Of a stretch of 64,000 bases of DNA, positions 52,190 to 59,896 are shown piece after piece. The stretch is from JdFR-22 sp964534325 (GTDB taxonomy: Archaea; Halobacteriota; Archaeoglobi; Archaeoglobales; Archaeoglobaceae). Position 1 is the stretch's first letter. Every line of letters starts with the position of its first letter. The stretch is from assembly GCA_964534325.1 (NCBI GenBank), contig CAZHOR010000003.1:1-64000 (forward strand), written 5' to 3'. The position numbers were made by a program, and so were the translations under genes. Under the pieces are notes generated by a model. It worked only from the letters and a program-made list of their open reading frames with translations. It did no database searches and was not told the origin of the DNA.

Positions 52190-53047
52190 ATGGAAAAAGT
52201 CATCGCCGATTTTATAGCTAAATCGACCACACCCGACGGTCAGACCCAGGGAAAAAAGATGGAGGATTTTGAAAAATCACGGGTGATCTTAGGGAAAAAA
52301 ACCCTGGTAATAGCTACTAAAAATGAAAAGAACGTCATCGGCATTCCCCAAATATTTGATGTTAAAAAAACTGAGGTCTCGGAAGAGCTCAAAGAATTGA
52401 TGGAAGACTCCCTCAAAATCGGATTTATAAAAGATGAGAAGCCCAGTATAACTGTAATTAAGGCTGATACCGAAAAATTGAATAAATTCGCCTTCCTTTT
52501 AATGAGGATCCTGCTAAAGGGTAAACAGGTTATTTACAAGCACCCGGCGATAAAGGGTGGTGTTCTGCTTAGAAAAGAATGGAATAACGGTATATTGAAT
52601 GTGGCGAAAGGATCGGTCTTGCTGGATAAACAACCAATCAATTTAGGCTCTGTAAGGGATATAAGGGTAGAGTACAGGACTATAGGTTCAAAACAGGTAG
52701 ATGTACTTAACATTAAATCAACAGAAGAAGGAGAATCTATTACCTCATATATTCATGTTCCTGATAAGAGAACTATGAATCTCTTGAAGAGATATATCGC
52801 ATTCGAATATGGAGGGATACTCAAGGCATTGAACAAGATAAAGCTGTCACAATCCGAAAAGCAGATAATTCAGGCACTGTATTCCGGTTTGCCTGTGGAT
52901 GACCTGCCAGCCGTCATGAACATGGAAGCATCAGACGTGCAGAGAATGGTCAACAATCTGGAATCGAAAGAGTTATTAAAGAACGGAAAATTGACTGCAC
53001 TGGGTGAAGTAGCTGTGAACAGGTACATGGAGGAGGCTAACGTATGA
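52190..53047 (+). CDS. cheF: second taxis protein CheF (DUF439)
   Basis: A 285-residue CheF paralogue with the same architecture as the copy at 43497: an N-terminal region, GGVLLRKEWNNGILNVAKG, and a C-terminal winged helix starting LSQSEKQIIQALYSGLPVDD. The two copies share layout but differ strongly in sequence (N-termini unalike). Halobacterium also has two CheF proteins, with the second apparently less essential. It is divergent from arlCDE and overlaps the DUF192 gene end-to-end by 11 nt. Confidence 0.9.
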   Translation: MEKVIADFIAKSTTPDGQTQGKKMEDFEKSRVILGKKTLVIATKNEKNVIGIPQIFDVKKTEVSEELKELMEDSLKIGFIKDEKPSITVIKADTEKLNKFAFLLMRILLKGKQVIYKHPAIKGGVLLRKEWNNGILNVAKGSVLLDKQPINLGSVRDIRVEYRTIGSKQVDVLNIKSTEEGESITSYIHVPDKRTMNLLKRYIAFEYGGILKALNKIKLSQSEKQIIQALYSGLPVDDLPAVMNMEASDVQRMVNNLESKELLKNGKLTALGEVAVNRYMEEANV

Positions 53048-53363
53048 TCAACTTCTCTCCTTGCCTGAAGTTCTTTGGGGTTGTCTCCAGTACCCACTCT
53101 CCTTTAGCTCTTTTGACCTGGAATGGCTTCATAACGAACTCTTCCTCCACCCTGAATTCTTCATCCAGAAAAACCGCATGGAATGTGAAGAATACAAAAA
53201 AGGAGTGCAGGTACTGTGACCTTGAATCAAGTTTGAGTAGAAGACCCTTATTATCCGGAATACCTCGTCTGAACATCAAGCCCAGATATCTTCGGAAGTC
53301 TTCCAGCTTCTCCACCTCACAGATGAATGTGCCGTCTTCTTTAAAAGCCTGCATACTCCACAC
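53037..53363 (-). CDS. DUF192 protein
   Basis: A 108-residue protein of the DUF192 beta-barrel family. The motifs LGLMFRRGIPDNKGLLLKL, FFVFFTFHAVFLDEEFRVEE and MKPFQVKRAKGEWVLETTP are family-typical. There is no signal peptide, although many bacterial members are secreted. Function unknown. Its last 11 nt overlap the convergent cheF end. Confidence 0.9.
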   Translation of the reverse strand: MWSMQAFKEDGTFICEVEKLEDFRRYLGLMFRRGIPDNKGLLLKLDSRSQYLHSFFVFFTFHAVFLDEEFRVEEEFVMKPFQVKRAKGEWVLETTPKNFRQGEKLIIR

Positions 53364-53398
53364 TCCTTCTCTTACATTAAAAACCTTTGGGGGATGAC

Positions 53399-53734
53399 AT
53401 GGTATCCGAAGACGATCTTCAGTCCCTTTTCGACTTTTACAGTGTAAAGATCATTTCTATGGCCATGCAGAAACCCATAACAGTCCAGGAGGTCAGTGAA
53501 GAGCTTGAAATTCCTCCCGCAACCTGTTACCGGAAGGTGAACGAGCTGGTGGAGAAAGGTGTTCTTGCTGAAGTGCAGAAAGTCCTGGTGGAGAAACAGA
53601 AGAGGCGTTCAGCCTACATATCTCTGATCAAGGAAGTAAAGATGGAGATCACGTCTGAAGGTATAAAGCTGGACTGGAAGTACTACGAGAAGCCTGTGGA
53701 GATGTGGGAAAGCATTAAAAAATATAACTTGTGA
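53399..53734 (+). CDS. winged-helix regulator upstream of archaellin genes
   Basis: A 111-residue ArsR/TrmB-like DNA-binding protein: a helix-turn-helix (about 20-60, KPITVQEVSEELEIPPATCYRKVNEL cut into strands here as PITVQEVSEELE and PATCYRKVNEL), a wing, and a C-terminal part ending MWESIKKYNL. No metal site is clear. Placement just before the archaellin pair and beside cheF suggests control of archaellin or arl genes, by analogy with regulators such as EarA in Methanococcus (a different protein). I use the ATG at 53399 with GGGGGATG upstream rather than TTG 53387. Confidence 0.75.
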   Translation: MVSEDDLQSLFDFYSVKIISMAMQKPITVQEVSEELEIPPATCYRKVNELVEKGVLAEVQKVLVEKQKRRSAYISLIKEVKMEITSEGIKLDWKYYEKPVEMWESIKKYNL

Positions 53735-53822
53735 TGCGATTAATTATCGGTATATTTTGTTAATTTTAATTTTGACCGGTTATTGAATTTATCTACCAAT
53801 TTTTGGGGGGATAAGAAAAAAA

Positions 53823-53864
53823 TTTATTAATGATAATAATCATGAGTATTATGGTGAGTGAAAT
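53823..53864 (+). promoter_or_regulatory. promoter and leader of archaellin gene 1
   Basis: A TATA-like TTTATTAA (53823) lies 42 nt before the start ATG, after an A-rich BRE-like run. GGTGAGTG four bases before the ATG is the ribosome site. The same arrangement and 42-nt spacing recur before archaellin gene 2 (TTTATTAA at 54664), and the last 22 nt of leader are identical. Confidence 0.6.
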
Positions 53865-54473
53865 ATGGTAAGAAAACCAGTAAGTAAAGACGAGAAAGGT
53901 CAGGTAGGTATTGGCACATTGATTGTCTTCATTGCTATGGTGCTGGTAGCTGCTATAGCAGCAGCCGTACTGATTAATACTGCGGGATTGTTGCAGCAGA
54001 GGGCGACTACTACTGGCCAGGAGGCTACTTCTCAGACGTCAACTGGGTTGCAGGTAATTGGTGCGAGTGGAACTGTTGATAGTGATGCTAAGACTGTGAC
54101 TGAGGTTAATTTTACTGTAAAGCTTAGAGCGGGTAGTCAGGATATCAATATGAATAATACGGTGTTGTCGTATTCTGATGATGTTACTGCTGCAGAACTG
54201 TTGCGCTATACTTCCGCTAATGCAGAAAACTATACTACGTCAGTCATTCAGGATGAGGATGAGTCGCACCCCGTATTCAATGCCAAGGGAGATACCTTTA
54301 AAGTGACAGTCAACCTTACAGGAGTCCGTAATGGTACTGCAGATGCAGCGGATGGTTTGCCTGAGGGTGATCAGGCTACTATCAGGTTATTGCCGGCCAC
54401 TGGTTCATCAACTATGTATACTATCAATGTACCTGAATCTCTGAGCGGAATGAGCAAAGTGGACCTGTCCTGA
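53865..54473 (+). CDS. arlB1: archaellin 1 (FlaB-type)
   Basis: The filament subunit, 202 residues. Class III signal peptide: basic MVRKPVSKDEKG cleaved after G12 by ArlK, followed by the conserved helix QVGIGTLIVFIAMVLVAAI. The exterior beta-rich domain has N-x-T sequons at N82, N98, N122, N150 and N156, possible glycosylation sites. It is identical to archaellin 2 for residues 1-106 and in the C-terminal 40 residues. It differs in the middle, carrying NGTADAADG where copy 2 has an EF-hand-like loop. Confidence 0.96.
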   Translation: MVRKPVSKDEKGQVGIGTLIVFIAMVLVAAIAAAVLINTAGLLQQRATTTGQEATSQTSTGLQVIGASGTVDSDAKTVTEVNFTVKLRAGSQDINMNNTVLSYSDDVTAAELLRYTSANAENYTTSVIQDEDESHPVFNAKGDTFKVTVNLTGVRNGTADAADGLPEGDQATIRLLPATGSSTMYTINVPESLSGMSKVDLS

Positions 54474-54483
54474 TCTGAGAAGG

Positions 54484-54513
54484 AGGGATCAAAATCCCTA
54501 ATCTATTTTTTAA
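54484..54513 (+). terminator. hairpin terminator after archaellin 1
   Basis: Stem AGGGAT / ATCCCT with a CAAA loop, followed by AATCTATTTTTT. It lies 10 nt past the stop and is shared, base for base, with the terminator of archaellin 2 through the AATCT. Confidence 0.75.
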
Positions 54514-54705
54514 TCATGTTTTATTGGCTGTAAATTGACTTGCTACTTGATCAATAGTTACTTTATTGAAGAATTGTTATCTGAATCAAAATTTTATAGC
54601 TTAATAAAATAAATTTCTCCCGGTCTTGATCTTATTATCATTGTTGATAAAGCAGGAAAAAGTTTTATTAAATATTATGAGTATGAGTATTATGGTGAGT
54701 GAAAT

Positions 54706-55329
54706 ATGGTAAGAAAACCAGTAAGTAAAGACGAGAAAGGTCAGGTAGGTATTGGCACATTGATTGTCTTCATTGCTATGGTGCTGGTAGCTGCTATAGC
54801 AGCAGCCGTACTGATTAATACTGCGGGATTGTTGCAGCAGAGGGCGACTACTACTGGCCAGGAGGCTACTTCTCAGACGTCAACTGGGTTGCAGGTAATT
54901 GGTGCGAGTGGAACTGTTGATAGTGATGCTAAGACTGTGACTGAGGTTAATTTTACTGTAAAGCTTAGAGCGGGTAGTCAGGATATCAATATGAATAATA
55001 CGGTGTTGTCGTATTCTGATGATAAAACTGCTGCAGAACTGTTACGCTATACTTCCGCTAATGCAGAAAACTATACTACTACGGATGTCCAGGATGAGGA
55101 TGGTTCCCATCCCATATTCAATGCTAAAGGAGATACCTTTAAAGTGACGGTCAACCTTACACAAGTTCGCGGTGATGTCAACAATGACGGTAACGTAACC
55201 GCAGCGGATGGTTTGCCTGAGGGTGATCAGGCTACTATCAGGTTATTGCCGGCCACTGGTTCATCAACTATGTATACTATCAATGTACCTGAATCTCTGA
55301 GCGGAATGAGCAAAGTGGACCTGTCCTGA
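54706..55329 (+). CDS. arlB2: archaellin 2 (FlaB-type) with EF-hand/dockerin-like loop
   Basis: A 207-residue archaellin, same signal peptide and helix as copy 1. Residues 157-168 read DVNNDGNVTAAD, matching the calcium loop D-x-N-x-D-G-x-V-x3-D of dockerin type I/EF-hand sequences; copy 1 lacks it. Substitutions at 107, 126-128, 133, 137 and 153 also separate the copies. Flanking identity (bases 54683-55024 and 55201-55360 with copy 1) indicates recent duplication or gene conversion. Confidence 0.96.
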   Translation: MVRKPVSKDEKGQVGIGTLIVFIAMVLVAAIAAAVLINTAGLLQQRATTTGQEATSQTSTGLQVIGASGTVDSDAKTVTEVNFTVKLRAGSQDINMNNTVLSYSDDKTAAELLRYTSANAENYTTTDVQDEDGSHPIFNAKGDTFKVTVNLTQVRGDVNNDGNVTAADGLPEGDQATIRLLPATGSSTMYTINVPESLSGMSKVDLS

Positions 55330-55339
55330 TCTGAGAAGG

Positions 55340-55370
55340 AGGGATCAAAATCCCTAATCTCTATTTTTTA
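55340..55370 (+). terminator. hairpin terminator after archaellin 2
   Basis: Stem AGGGAT / ATCCCT with a CAAA loop, then AATCTCTATTTTTT. It separates archaellin 2 from the downstream small membrane protein gene and arlK. Confidence 0.75.
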
Positions 55371-55412
55371 ATTTTATATTTTCTTTTTGGATTTGCCTTT
55401 ATAGGGGCAAGT

Positions 55413-55637
55413 ATGCTGGTTATAGGGGTGGTATTGAAGGCCCAGGTAGTGAGCTTGAGAAAGGACATGCTGTCCCTGCTGGCAGGATTCATTCTGGCTT
55501 CGCTGGCTGGAGTTGCAGTGCTCATGGCATCAGCGTTCAACCTGATCGTGTCCCCTACAGTGGTTATGCCTTTGATAATGAGCATCTTGACTATGGGCTT
55601 TCTGTTCATAGCCCACTCGTTTAGCGTAAAGGCCTAA
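55413..55637 (+). CDS. small membrane protein before arlK
   Basis: A 74-residue protein with about two membrane helices (20-42 and 48-68). AGGGGC precedes the ATG. Its stop is one base before the arlK ATG, so it is cotranscribed with the prepilin peptidase gene. I recognise no family; a role in archaellin processing or in the envelope is suggested only by position. Confidence 0.65.
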   Translation: MLVIGVVLKAQVVSLRKDMLSLLAGFILASLAGVAVLMASAFNLIVSPTVVMPLIMSILTMGFLFIAHSFSVKA

Positions 55638-55638
55638 G

Positions 55639-56361
55639 ATGATACCCTATTATCATTTTTTTAAAGTAATCGTGGCTCTTCCCTTCTTGATCTACGCATG
55701 CAAGGTCGATTTGAGGGAGAGGAGAGTTCCCAATAAATTGTGGAGGTACATGCTGGCCGTTTTCATCCCCATTGTCGTTATTGAATTCTTTTTAACTCAG
55801 TTCAACATTTTTATGGCTTTGATCCAGTTCTCACTGATTTTTGTGCTGGCTTATGCCTTACATTACACTGGTTTATGGGGTGGAGCTGACGCAAAGGCAT
55901 TGATTCTTCTTGCAGTAGCATTTCCAGTATATCCTCAGCTGTGGTTCATGCCAGCTCTAAATAAGGGATTCGGAATACTCGCTTTCTCTACCCTATCGAA
56001 TGCGGTCATATTCTCTCCTGCAGTAGTCCTATATGTTTTCTTGAAGAATTTGCGGCAGGGTATAAAGGGAGGGAAACTATTGCATTACTTTACGGGGTAC
56101 AGAGTTGATGCCGACCGCATCCCACCATTCCACAATCTGCTGGAGTACGTTAATGACGGGAAATTAAAGAAAGTGAATAGAGGTATCGAGCCAGACAATA
56201 AAATGCTGGCAGACCTGAAGAAAGCAAGAGAGAAAGGAATAGTCGATAAGATCTGGGTCACACCCGGCCTACCCTTCCTGGTATTCATAACTGCAGGATT
56301 TATGATCTCCGTTCTCGTAGGTGATATTCTTCTGGAAGTAATAATGAAGCTGTTATCATAG
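55639..56361 (+). CDS. arlK: archaeal prepilin peptidase ArlK (FlaK)
   Basis: An aspartic membrane protease that removes archaellin signal peptides. The 240-residue protein has catalytic Asp residues D24 (CKVDLRERRVPN) and D84 in the GxGD-type motif GGAD (WGGADAKALI), and about six membrane helices. A soluble domain at about 150-210 sits before the last helix. Placement right after the archaellins fits its role. Confidence 0.92.
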   Translation: MIPYYHFFKVIVALPFLIYACKVDLRERRVPNKLWRYMLAVFIPIVVIEFFLTQFNIFMALIQFSLIFVLAYALHYTGLWGGADAKALILLAVAFPVYPQLWFMPALNKGFGILAFSTLSNAVIFSPAVVLYVFLKNLRQGIKGGKLLHYFTGYRVDADRIPPFHNLLEYVNDGKLKKVNRGIEPDNKMLADLKKAREKGIVDKIWVTPGLPFLVFITAGFMISVLVGDILLEVIMKLLS

Positions 56362-56421
56362 CTTGCTAGCTTTTTATAGCGATATATTATTCAAAGAACT
56401 ACTGTTATTCAAACTGCTGGT

Positions 56422-56808
56422 TCATCTGGCTACGGCATCATTTATCCCGTCTATAATATCCTTTTCTTTATACGGTTTCGTGATGTACATATCTGCTCCT
56501 GCCTTCATAACGCTCTCTTTGTATTTCTCCTGAGCAGCCGCAGTCAGAACAATTATCTTCACTTCAGGATTCAATTTTTTTATCTCTTCCGTTGCAGAAA
56601 TACCGCTCATGGCTACTTCGGCCATATCTCCCTCTTCAGGCATTCTGAGGTCCATCAGAATAACTTCGGGATCCAGCTTTTTGAACTGATTAATAGCTTC
56701 TACTTTGTCCCCTGCTTCTCCTACTACTTCGTAATCGTTTTTTTCCAGCATGGACCTGAGCAGCATTCGAACATACTTATTATCATCTACAATGAGGACC
56801 TTCGCCAT
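56422..56808 (-). CDS. CheY-like receiver with insertion after the phospho-Asp loop
   Basis: A 128-residue single-domain response regulator: VDDN acidic pair, phospho-Asp in ILMDLRMP, TAAAQ, and the ITKPYKEKD lysine. Between the MP and the usual GI-x-A-T-E-E-I helix it carries an insertion of about eight residues (EEGDMAEVAMS), lengthening the loop near the active site. Partner kinase unknown; it may belong to taxis or to another two-component system. Transcribed alone toward arlK. Confidence 0.87.
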   Translation of the reverse strand: MAKVLIVDDNKYVRMLLRSMLEKNDYEVVGEAGDKVEAINQFKKLDPEVILMDLRMPEEGDMAEVAMSGISATEEIKKLNPEVKIIVLTAAAQEKYKESVMKAGADMYITKPYKEKDIIDGINDAVAR

Positions 56809-57147
56809 TTTAATCCCTTCTCTCTACTTTATGTTTGATCTTTCTATCTCCAGACTTGAAATGCGATTTCATCGGATCGCCCCTCAACCTCTACCTGGCA
56901 ACTTAATGGAGAATGTTATATGCGTTATATGCGGTTTATGTTCTATTGAGAGATTCAGCTTAATTTGCCCGCCAGTATTACTTAAGTATTATTATCTGAG
57001 AGGATAATAAGTCCGATAGTATAAAAACGTAATGGAACTTGAGCCTATTTGATAATTTCAGCCTACCATGTGGAAGAGTATGGCAACATATTGGTCATTA
57101 TAGATAAAGTATTTAAGATAACTCGATGATTGATCTGTGGTGAAATA
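56809..57147. promoter_or_regulatory. intergenic region with inverted repeat
   Basis: No gene is visible. A perfect 8-bp inverted repeat TTATTATC-TGAGAG-GATAATAA occupies 56989-57010, and GTTATATGCG occurs twice in tandem near 56914. These may be operators for either neighbour. A GGTGA site precedes the gene at 57148. Confidence 0.45.
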
Positions 57148-57363
57148 ATGAACCCCAGAAGAATGATCACTGGATTGGCATTTCTGGTAGTGGCCTTACT
57201 TGTCTTTTATTTTGTGCCAGCATTCTCTATAACTTCAAATGGGGTCACAGAAGTGTTTTACGTGAACATAGCAGCGGGAGTAGCTCTTCTGGTAGTGGGA
57301 TTATTCTTCCTGGTAACAGGGATAACAAGCAGGAAAGTGACCATAGAGTTTGATGAACCGTAG
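57148..57363 (+). CDS. small two-helix membrane protein, unknown
   Basis: A 71-residue protein starting MNPRRMITGLAFLVVALLVF, with two membrane helices (about 6-26 and 40-62) and a short acidic tail. GTGGTGAAATA upstream of ATG 57148 is a good ribosome site; the track of the frame further upstream has none. I recognise no family. Confidence 0.65.
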   Translation: MNPRRMITGLAFLVVALLVFYFVPAFSITSNGVTEVFYVNIAAGVALLVVGLFFLVTGITSRKVTIEFDEP

Positions 57364-57513
57364 TACAACTATAATAGATAACAGCTCAAAACATTTCAGA
57401 AAAATCTTCATGATTTTGACAATCTCATTGGAGATCTTTCAGGACACATGGGAGGAGCTTTAAGAGTATATAAGCATCGGAAAGCTTTAATTAAAATAAG
57501 AACAAAAGTTCAA

Positions 57514-57584
57514 TGTTGGGGTAAAGGGGCTTAATCTTATCCCAGGGTATAAAACCCTTGTTCTCAAGCTCCCGGACCCCAACA
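57514..57584. ncRNA. candidate structured RNA element
   Basis: A 71-nt stretch folds as three stacked stems: an outer perfect 9-bp stem (TGTTGGGGT / ACCCCAACA), a 7-bp stem with one G-U pair (GGGGCTT / AAGCTCC) after a 3x3 internal loop, and an apical 5-bp hairpin (AGGGT / ACCCT). Such pairing is unusual in the AT-rich spacer, and a TATA-like GTATATAAG lies about 40 nt upstream (about 57468), so plus-strand transcription is possible. It is not a tRNA or C/D RNA. The internal loop is too small for a standard H/ACA pocket. The rest of 57364-57791 shows no gene. Confidence 0.5.
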
Positions 57585-57791
57585 CATTATCGTATTATAG
57601 CTATCAATATCTCTCCATTTGGGGGGTTTCAATGCCTTTCTCCTTTTCTTCTGAATCCATAATCTTCTTCAAATAGTCAGAATTGTTCTGGAAGATTTTT
57701 TAACTGGAATTAATCATGTTACCAACATTAACTTTGTCAAGACCTTTGATAGCGTGAAATATATAATGAAATAGTTACTATCATCTATAGC

Positions 57792-58261
57792 ATGAGCAAA
57801 AACAATAAGATCTCTATTAAAGAGACAGAAAGGCTTGCAATAAAATATGTGAATAAGGAAAGGTTAAACAGGGGAAAAATAAGCTGAAATTCAATAAGGC
57901 ACTGTATAAAGCTTCTAAAGAGTGCTCGAAAGTTCATGCAGAGCAAAAGAAATTTAAGGGCAACGAACTTAGAGATAGGGTTAAAAAAATGGGTTACAAT
58001 TCTTCAACTGTTGAAGAGAATTGCACGTCGATTCCACTCGACAGTGATCCGGAAGAGCTGGCTAAGAAACTGGTGGAAAGCTGGATGAAAGGTCGCGTTC
58101 ATAGAGCTAACATTCTGAACAATTCTTTTAAGGATACAGGCATCGGAATCTGGATAAATAGAGACACAGCATACTCCTCGCAGGTGTTTGGGAAGGGAAC
58201 AGCAAAAAAGAGCAAATGGTACAACTTTGCTGGCTTGAAAGCAAAAATGGGTCTCACTTAA
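57792..58261 (+). pseudogene. CAP/SCP-domain protein interrupted by a -1 frameshift
   Basis: The first frame reads MSKNNKISIKETERLAIKYV and stops soon after LNRGKIS. Shifting back one base at GGGGAAAAAT (57871-57880) continues as LKFNKALYKASKECSKVHAE, then LAKKLVESWMKGRVHRANIL and KDTGIGIW, the clear C-terminal CAP motifs. One extra A would restore a single frame of about 156 residues. The site contains the heptamer G GGA AAA in the correct phase for -1 slippage. A TATA box (AAATATATAATG) sits about 30 nt before the start. There is no signal peptide, unusual for CAP proteins. Confidence 0.7.
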
Positions 58262-58374
58262 TCGCTTTGAGAGACCCCTCTATGTATTCCAAGAGGTATA
58301 ACTTTGCTCATCAATCCCTGCAGACTGGTTCTAGCAAAATCTGGGACATCGTAACTAATTTATGTAGTGATTTC

Positions 58375-58833
58375 ATGTCGGAAGTTGTGCACGTGATGGA
58401 TTCTGGCGCTGTATTCAGGAGAAAGAGATACGAGAACATGGTTACGGTTCCAGAGGTAGTGGAAGAAGTCAAGGACGAGGACTCCCAACTTTTTCTGTCG
58501 CTCATGGATATTAAGGTTGAAGAACCATCTGAAGAAGCAATATCGAAGGTGAAAGAAGTTGCCGCCCAGAGTGGGGACATCCATAAGTTATCCCATACTG
58601 ACATCAAATTGATCGCCAAAGCTTTGGAGTTAAAAGGAAGTGTACTGGTCACTGATGATTACTCCATCCAGAATGTGGCCGGCCTGTTGAACATAAAAGT
58701 GGACAATGTACTACAGCCTGCTATATCCAGGACCTTCAAGTGGGTTAGAGTGTGTAAGGGATGCAGGAGAACTACCGAGCACGAGATATGTCCCGTATGC
58801 GGGAGCGAAACTTCTGTAAAGAAACAAAAATAA
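58375..58833 (+). CDS. nob1: ribosome assembly endonuclease Nob1 (PIN + zinc ribbon)
   Basis: Nob1 matures the 3' end of 16S rRNA. The 152-residue protein has a PIN domain (VMDSGAVF with Asp9, TVPEVVEEVKDE, HTDIKLIAKALEL, LVTDDYSIQNVA with further acidic residues) and a C-terminal zinc ribbon (CKGC and CPVCGS). An open frame runs upstream to 58216, but the PIN fold begins at ATG 58375. Length is normal for archaea. Confidence 0.92.
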   Translation: MSEVVHVMDSGAVFRRKRYENMVTVPEVVEEVKDEDSQLFLSLMDIKVEEPSEEAISKVKEVAAQSGDIHKLSHTDIKLIAKALELKGSVLVTDDYSIQNVAGLLNIKVDNVLQPAISRTFKWVRVCKGCRRTTEHEICPVCGSETSVKKQK

Positions 58834-58846
58834 AAATGGAGTGTAT

Positions 58847-59896
58847 TTATTCGTTCTTGGTGGATTTGGCTTTCCCTCTTCTCTCCGAGACTTTCCTTAT
58901 TGAAGGCGTAATGATCGGTTTCTCTTTTAAAAGGCCCTCTGGTCTGTAGATCAGTATCAGGATCAGCAGGAGTCCGAAGATCATGTATTCTACCCATTGC
59001 ATCCCTACGGGTAACCAGCCGAACACCTCGTACTTGTAGGTCTCCAGCATGAACCTTATGATCACAAAGGTGGAAACACCAGCAACGACACCCTTGGTGT
59101 TGCCCTTACCTCCTAGGAGTATCATGAAGATGGGGAAGAATGTCCACTCGATCTTGTTGAAGGACTTGCCCATTATAGTCGATAGCTGTAGGGAAAGGAG
59201 TACACCTGCTACTGCGGCGATCGCTGAACCGAGCGCGACAGTTTTAATTCTTATCTTCATTATGTCCTTTCCGTAGGCGGATACAACGTTCTCATTCTCT
59301 CTCATCGCTTTGAGAAGCCTTCCATAGGGTGACTGGAGCATCCTGTTGACGATGTAGTAAATGATAACTGCAACGATGGAAATCACTATGGCGTAGCCGA
59401 GTATATTGAGCTCACCGGGAAGGAATTTGAGAACGTTGGGGGTCGAGACACCATAGTAGCCACCTACTAAGGCAGGATGGTTTTTGCTGGCGATCCATGC
59501 CACCTCACTGATGGCCAGGAGCGTCAAAGCCAAATAAAGCTCTGAAAGCCTTGCGCTGGGCAAAATGGAAACAGCCCCTACCGCAGCGCCCAGAACTAGA
59601 GCCAAGGCAATGGCAGCCAGGAAAAAGGCCAGGCCAACCCAGGGATTCTGGGCAATCATGTCATTCATAATGCCTTTTACCTGGCCACTTGCCATTGCGA
59701 TGTCACCACCCACTCCGAAGTAGGCCATCATTAACCTGTTCATTATTCCCCCTACGGCTACAGCTCCCGCCAGAACGGCGAGGTTCCTGCCGAACTGGGG
59801 GATGCCACCGTAGCCGAACTCTATGTTCAGGCTGAGACCCACTATAAGGTATATGCCTATCCAGATCAGTATGCTCAGGACGAAGATGAACTCCAT
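58847..59896 (-). CDS. livM: branched-chain-type amino acid ABC transporter permease LivM
   Basis: The inner-membrane permease, 349 residues with about eight to nine helices. It has the family's EAA-like loop in MRENENVVSAYGKDIMKIR and GKSFNKIEWTFFPIFMILLGGKGNTKG near the C-terminus. Its start overlaps livH by 22 nt. The substrate could be branched-chain amino acids, amides or urea; it cannot be decided from the permease. Confidence 0.93.
   Translation of the reverse strand: MEFIFVLSILIWIGIYLIVGLSLNIEFGYGGIPQFGRNLAVLAGAVAVGGIMNRLMMAYFGVGGDIAMASGQVKGIMNDMIAQNPWVGLAFFLAAIALALVLGAAVGAVSILPSARLSELYLALTLLAISEVAWIASKNHPALVGGYYGVSTPNVLKFLPGELNILGYAIVISIVAVIIYYIVNRMLQSPYGRLLKAMRENENVVSAYGKDIMKIRIKTVALGSAIAAVAGVLLSLQLSTIMGKSFNKIEWTFFPIFMILLGGKGNTKGVVAGVSTFVIIRFMLETYKYEVFGWLPVGMQWVEYMIFGLLLILILIYRPEGLLKEKPIITPSIRKVSERRGKAKSTKNE

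Noticed and set aside
57514..57584. Interpretation of the hairpin element as a H/ACA guide RNA
   Set aside because: An ACA lies at the 3' end, but the internal loop is only 3x3 nt, too small for a pseudouridylation pocket, and no kink-turn motif is visible.
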